Source: DASQPA01 sp963756455
GTDB taxonomy: Bacteria > Acidobacteriota > Thermoanaerobaculia > Multivoradales > UBA5704
NCBI GenBank assembly: GCA_963756455.1
Contig: CAVWNC010000004.1
Location: 1,612,001-1,676,000, forward strand
DNA length: 64,000 bases
Direction: 5' to 3'
Below the pieces are notes generated by a model. That model made no database searches. It was not told the DNA's origin and was given only the letters and a program-made list of their open reading frames with translations. This document shows positions 62,899-64,000 of this stretch, one piece after another. Position 1 is the stretch's first letter, and each line of letters begins with the position of its first letter. Position numbers and translations under genes: made by a program.

Positions 62899-63087
62899 TT
62901 AAACCTCGGTGACGGCGACGCCGCCACCCCCACCCCCGCCCGAGTCCTCGCCGCCGCCGTCGGCCGGATAGGTCAAGGTCCAGGTCGCGACGCCACCCGC
63001 CGCCCAGGCGAGCTGCTCGCGCTTCAGCTCCACCGCCAGGCGACGGCCCAGGATGCGCTGGGGATTGGCTTTCGATTCCTTTTTCAT
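62899..63087 (-). CDS. Putative graspetide-type precursor peptide, 62 aa
   Basis: ATG MKKESKANPQ after AAAGGAG. A leader with GRRLAVELKREQLAWAAGG ends in Gly-Gly at 31-32; then a 30-residue tail VATWTLTYPADGGGEDS, seven Gly and VAVTEV. The tail has acceptors T35, T37, T39, S49, T60 and donors D43, E47, D48, E61, the residue types that ATP-grasp ligases join. The leader pattern (a charged helix with LA-x-EL) resembles leaders of such peptides. Coding status is supported by the ribosome site, the small size and the adjacent ligase, not by detected homologues. Confidence 0.65.
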   Translation of the reverse strand: MKKESKANPQRILGRRLAVELKREQLAWAAGGVATWTLTYPADGGGEDSGGGGGGGVAVTEV

Positions 63088-63219
63088 CAGGGACTCCTTT
63101 TCGGATCGAGGAAAGGAAGCGGGGAACGGGGCCGGGCCCCACGCCCGACCTTCCCCTGATAGTAAAAGTGCCGCAGGCGGGGAGGGACGGGACAGCCCTC
63201 GCCGCGCCGGGAATCCATC

Positions 63220-63527
63220 TTTCGATGCCAGCTCGCGGAGCTGGCGGCGAAAATGCCGCTGCGTTTTGAAGAGAACGTCGGCCAGGTGCGAGAGCCGGGG
63301 GTGCGCTATTTTGCCCGCGGGAAAGGATATCGGTTGTTCCTGGGGGAGCGGGAGACGATGTTCAGCCTCGGCACCGCGAATTCGCGGGAGAAGACCGTGC
63401 GCCTGCATCTCTCCGGGGGAGCGGAACATCCGGCGCTCGTGGGGATCGATCCGCTGACCACCCAAAGCAACTATTTCAAGGGCAGCGATCCACGCGCCTG
63501 GCACCGCGGCGTCGCGAGCTTTCGGAT
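63220..63527 (+). pseudogene. Fragment of a DUF7948/SBBP-repeat protein
   Basis: Codons in frame with 63253 read AELAAKMPLRFEENVGQV, YFARGKGYRLFLGERE and LSGGAEHPALVGIDPLTTQSNYFKGSDPRAW (parts). This is the N-terminal segment of the DUF7948 domain that precedes SBBP repeats in large secreted proteins. No signal peptide is present before it, and the domain stops after RGVASF; the frame then runs on without homology into the permease gene. Both ends are missing, so this is a relic. Confidence 0.7.
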
Positions 63528-63612
63528 CGCCTGTGAAATCGCCTGTGGGCTTCCCCTTCCCAGACAGGGGTGTCTACGATTAGAGTATCCCCACAAAAAC
63601 GAGGAGGACCGG

Positions 63613-64000
63613 ATGGAAACCTGGACCCAGGTGTACTCTCCCGTCAACGGCAGCCTGCTCGGCTCGGCGCTCGTCGCGGCGCTCCCCGTCGTCGTCCTTC
63701 TAGGGCTCCTGGCCTTCGCCCATGTCAAGGCCCACTGGGCCGCGCTCCTCGGCCTCGCCACCTCGCTCTCCATCGCCATTCTCGTCTATGGCATGCCGGC
63801 GCGCCTCGCGCTCGCCGCCGCCGCCAGCGGCGCCGCCTTCGGGCTCCTCCCCATCGGCTGGATCATCGTGGGGGCGATCTTCGTCTACGACATCACGGTG
63901 GAAGCCGGCGAGTTCGAGGTGCTCAAACGGACGGTCGCGGGGCTCGCGAGCGACCGGCGCATCCAGCTCCTTTTGATCGGTTTCAGCTTCGGCGCCTTCA
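63613..64000 (+). CDS. lctP: L-lactate permease, 5' part (cut by window end)
   Basis: The first 129 residues are present. ATG METWTQVYSPVNGSLLGSALVAALPVVVLLGLLA after GAGGAGG. N-terminal segment and the following transmembrane helices (HWAALLGLATSLSIAILVYG, PIGWIIVGAIFVYDITVEAGEFEVLKRT in parts) match LctP/LldP/GlcA-type permeases. It imports lactate or glycolate with protons. The gene continues beyond the window, so the C-terminal two-thirds is not seen. Confidence 0.9.
   Translation, partial: METWTQVYSPVNGSLLGSALVAALPVVVLLGLLAFAHVKAHWAALLGLATSLSIAILVYGMPARLALAAAASGAAFGLLPIGWIIVGAIFVYDITVEAGEFEVLKRTVAGLASDRRIQLLLIGFSFGAF

Overview
The window is one stretch of a high-GC bacterial chromosome. 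Genes are closely packed, often overlap by a few bases, and frequently start with GTG or TTG behind GGAGG-type ribosome sites. Gene content suggests an Acidobacteriota-like organism, perhaps near Thermoanaerobaculia: a DUF4388 protein with J-like and TPR parts, a secreted protein with an IPTL-like C-terminal tail, a DUF7948/SBBP-type fragment, and a recurrent secreted C-terminal module. This placement is inference from gene content; there is no rRNA or marker gene to settle it.

Layout. 1-9 kb: housekeeping genes (threonine aldolase, riboflavin synthase, PLP aminotransferases, one with a Tat signal) and a DUF4388 protein. 9.2-18 kb: one giant cyclic beta-glucan synthase-type gene (2937 aa). 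18-26 kb: small conserved genes, a GNAT/antitoxin-like pair, phosphoglucomutase, an MDR oxidoreductase, an S9 peptidase and an alpha/beta hydrolase. 26-30 kb: an accessory patch with a frameshifted secreted protein, a DUF433/DUF5615 pair, a low-GC gene, a duplicated xerC 3' end, a large palindrome and a 22-bp repeat array. 30-36 kb: XerC-type recombinase, a LeuA-like/LeuB-like pair, RidA, DUF2071 and a winged-helix protein. 36-42 kb: a frameshifted esterase, a large secreted protein and a group II intron whose RT is frameshifted. 42-48 kb: acetamidase, then a six-gene leftward cluster (DUF4440, trypsin-fold protease, a stand-alone copy of its N-domain, two GNATs, an HExxH peptidase). 48-59 kb: CoA transferase, several toxin-antitoxin-like pairs, pyrE plus an NtrC-type regulator, Nudix, MsrA, a kinase remnant, and a permease/aminotransferase pair. 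59-64 kb: small secreted peptides, a second 22-bp repeat array, an MvdD-like ATP-grasp ligase with a candidate RiPP precursor, and the start of an L-lactate permease.

Most notable: (i) a putative graspetide-type RiPP pair at 61.7-63.1 kb, with a 62-aa peptide (leader ending in Gly-Gly, then a T-x-T-x-T ... D/E-rich Gly tail) directly upstream of a MvdC/MvdD-like ligase; (ii) two related arrays of 22-bp palindromic tandem repeats 31 kb apart in opposite orientation; (iii) a group II intron inserted in a dispersed palindromic repeat, so that uninterrupted copies elsewhere in the window define its exon junction; (iv) about seven toxin-antitoxin-like loci.

Three genes (about 26.8, 36.95 and 40.71 kb) have apparent single-base frameshifts. 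These may be true decay or assembly indels. No rRNA, tRNA or CRISPR was recognised.
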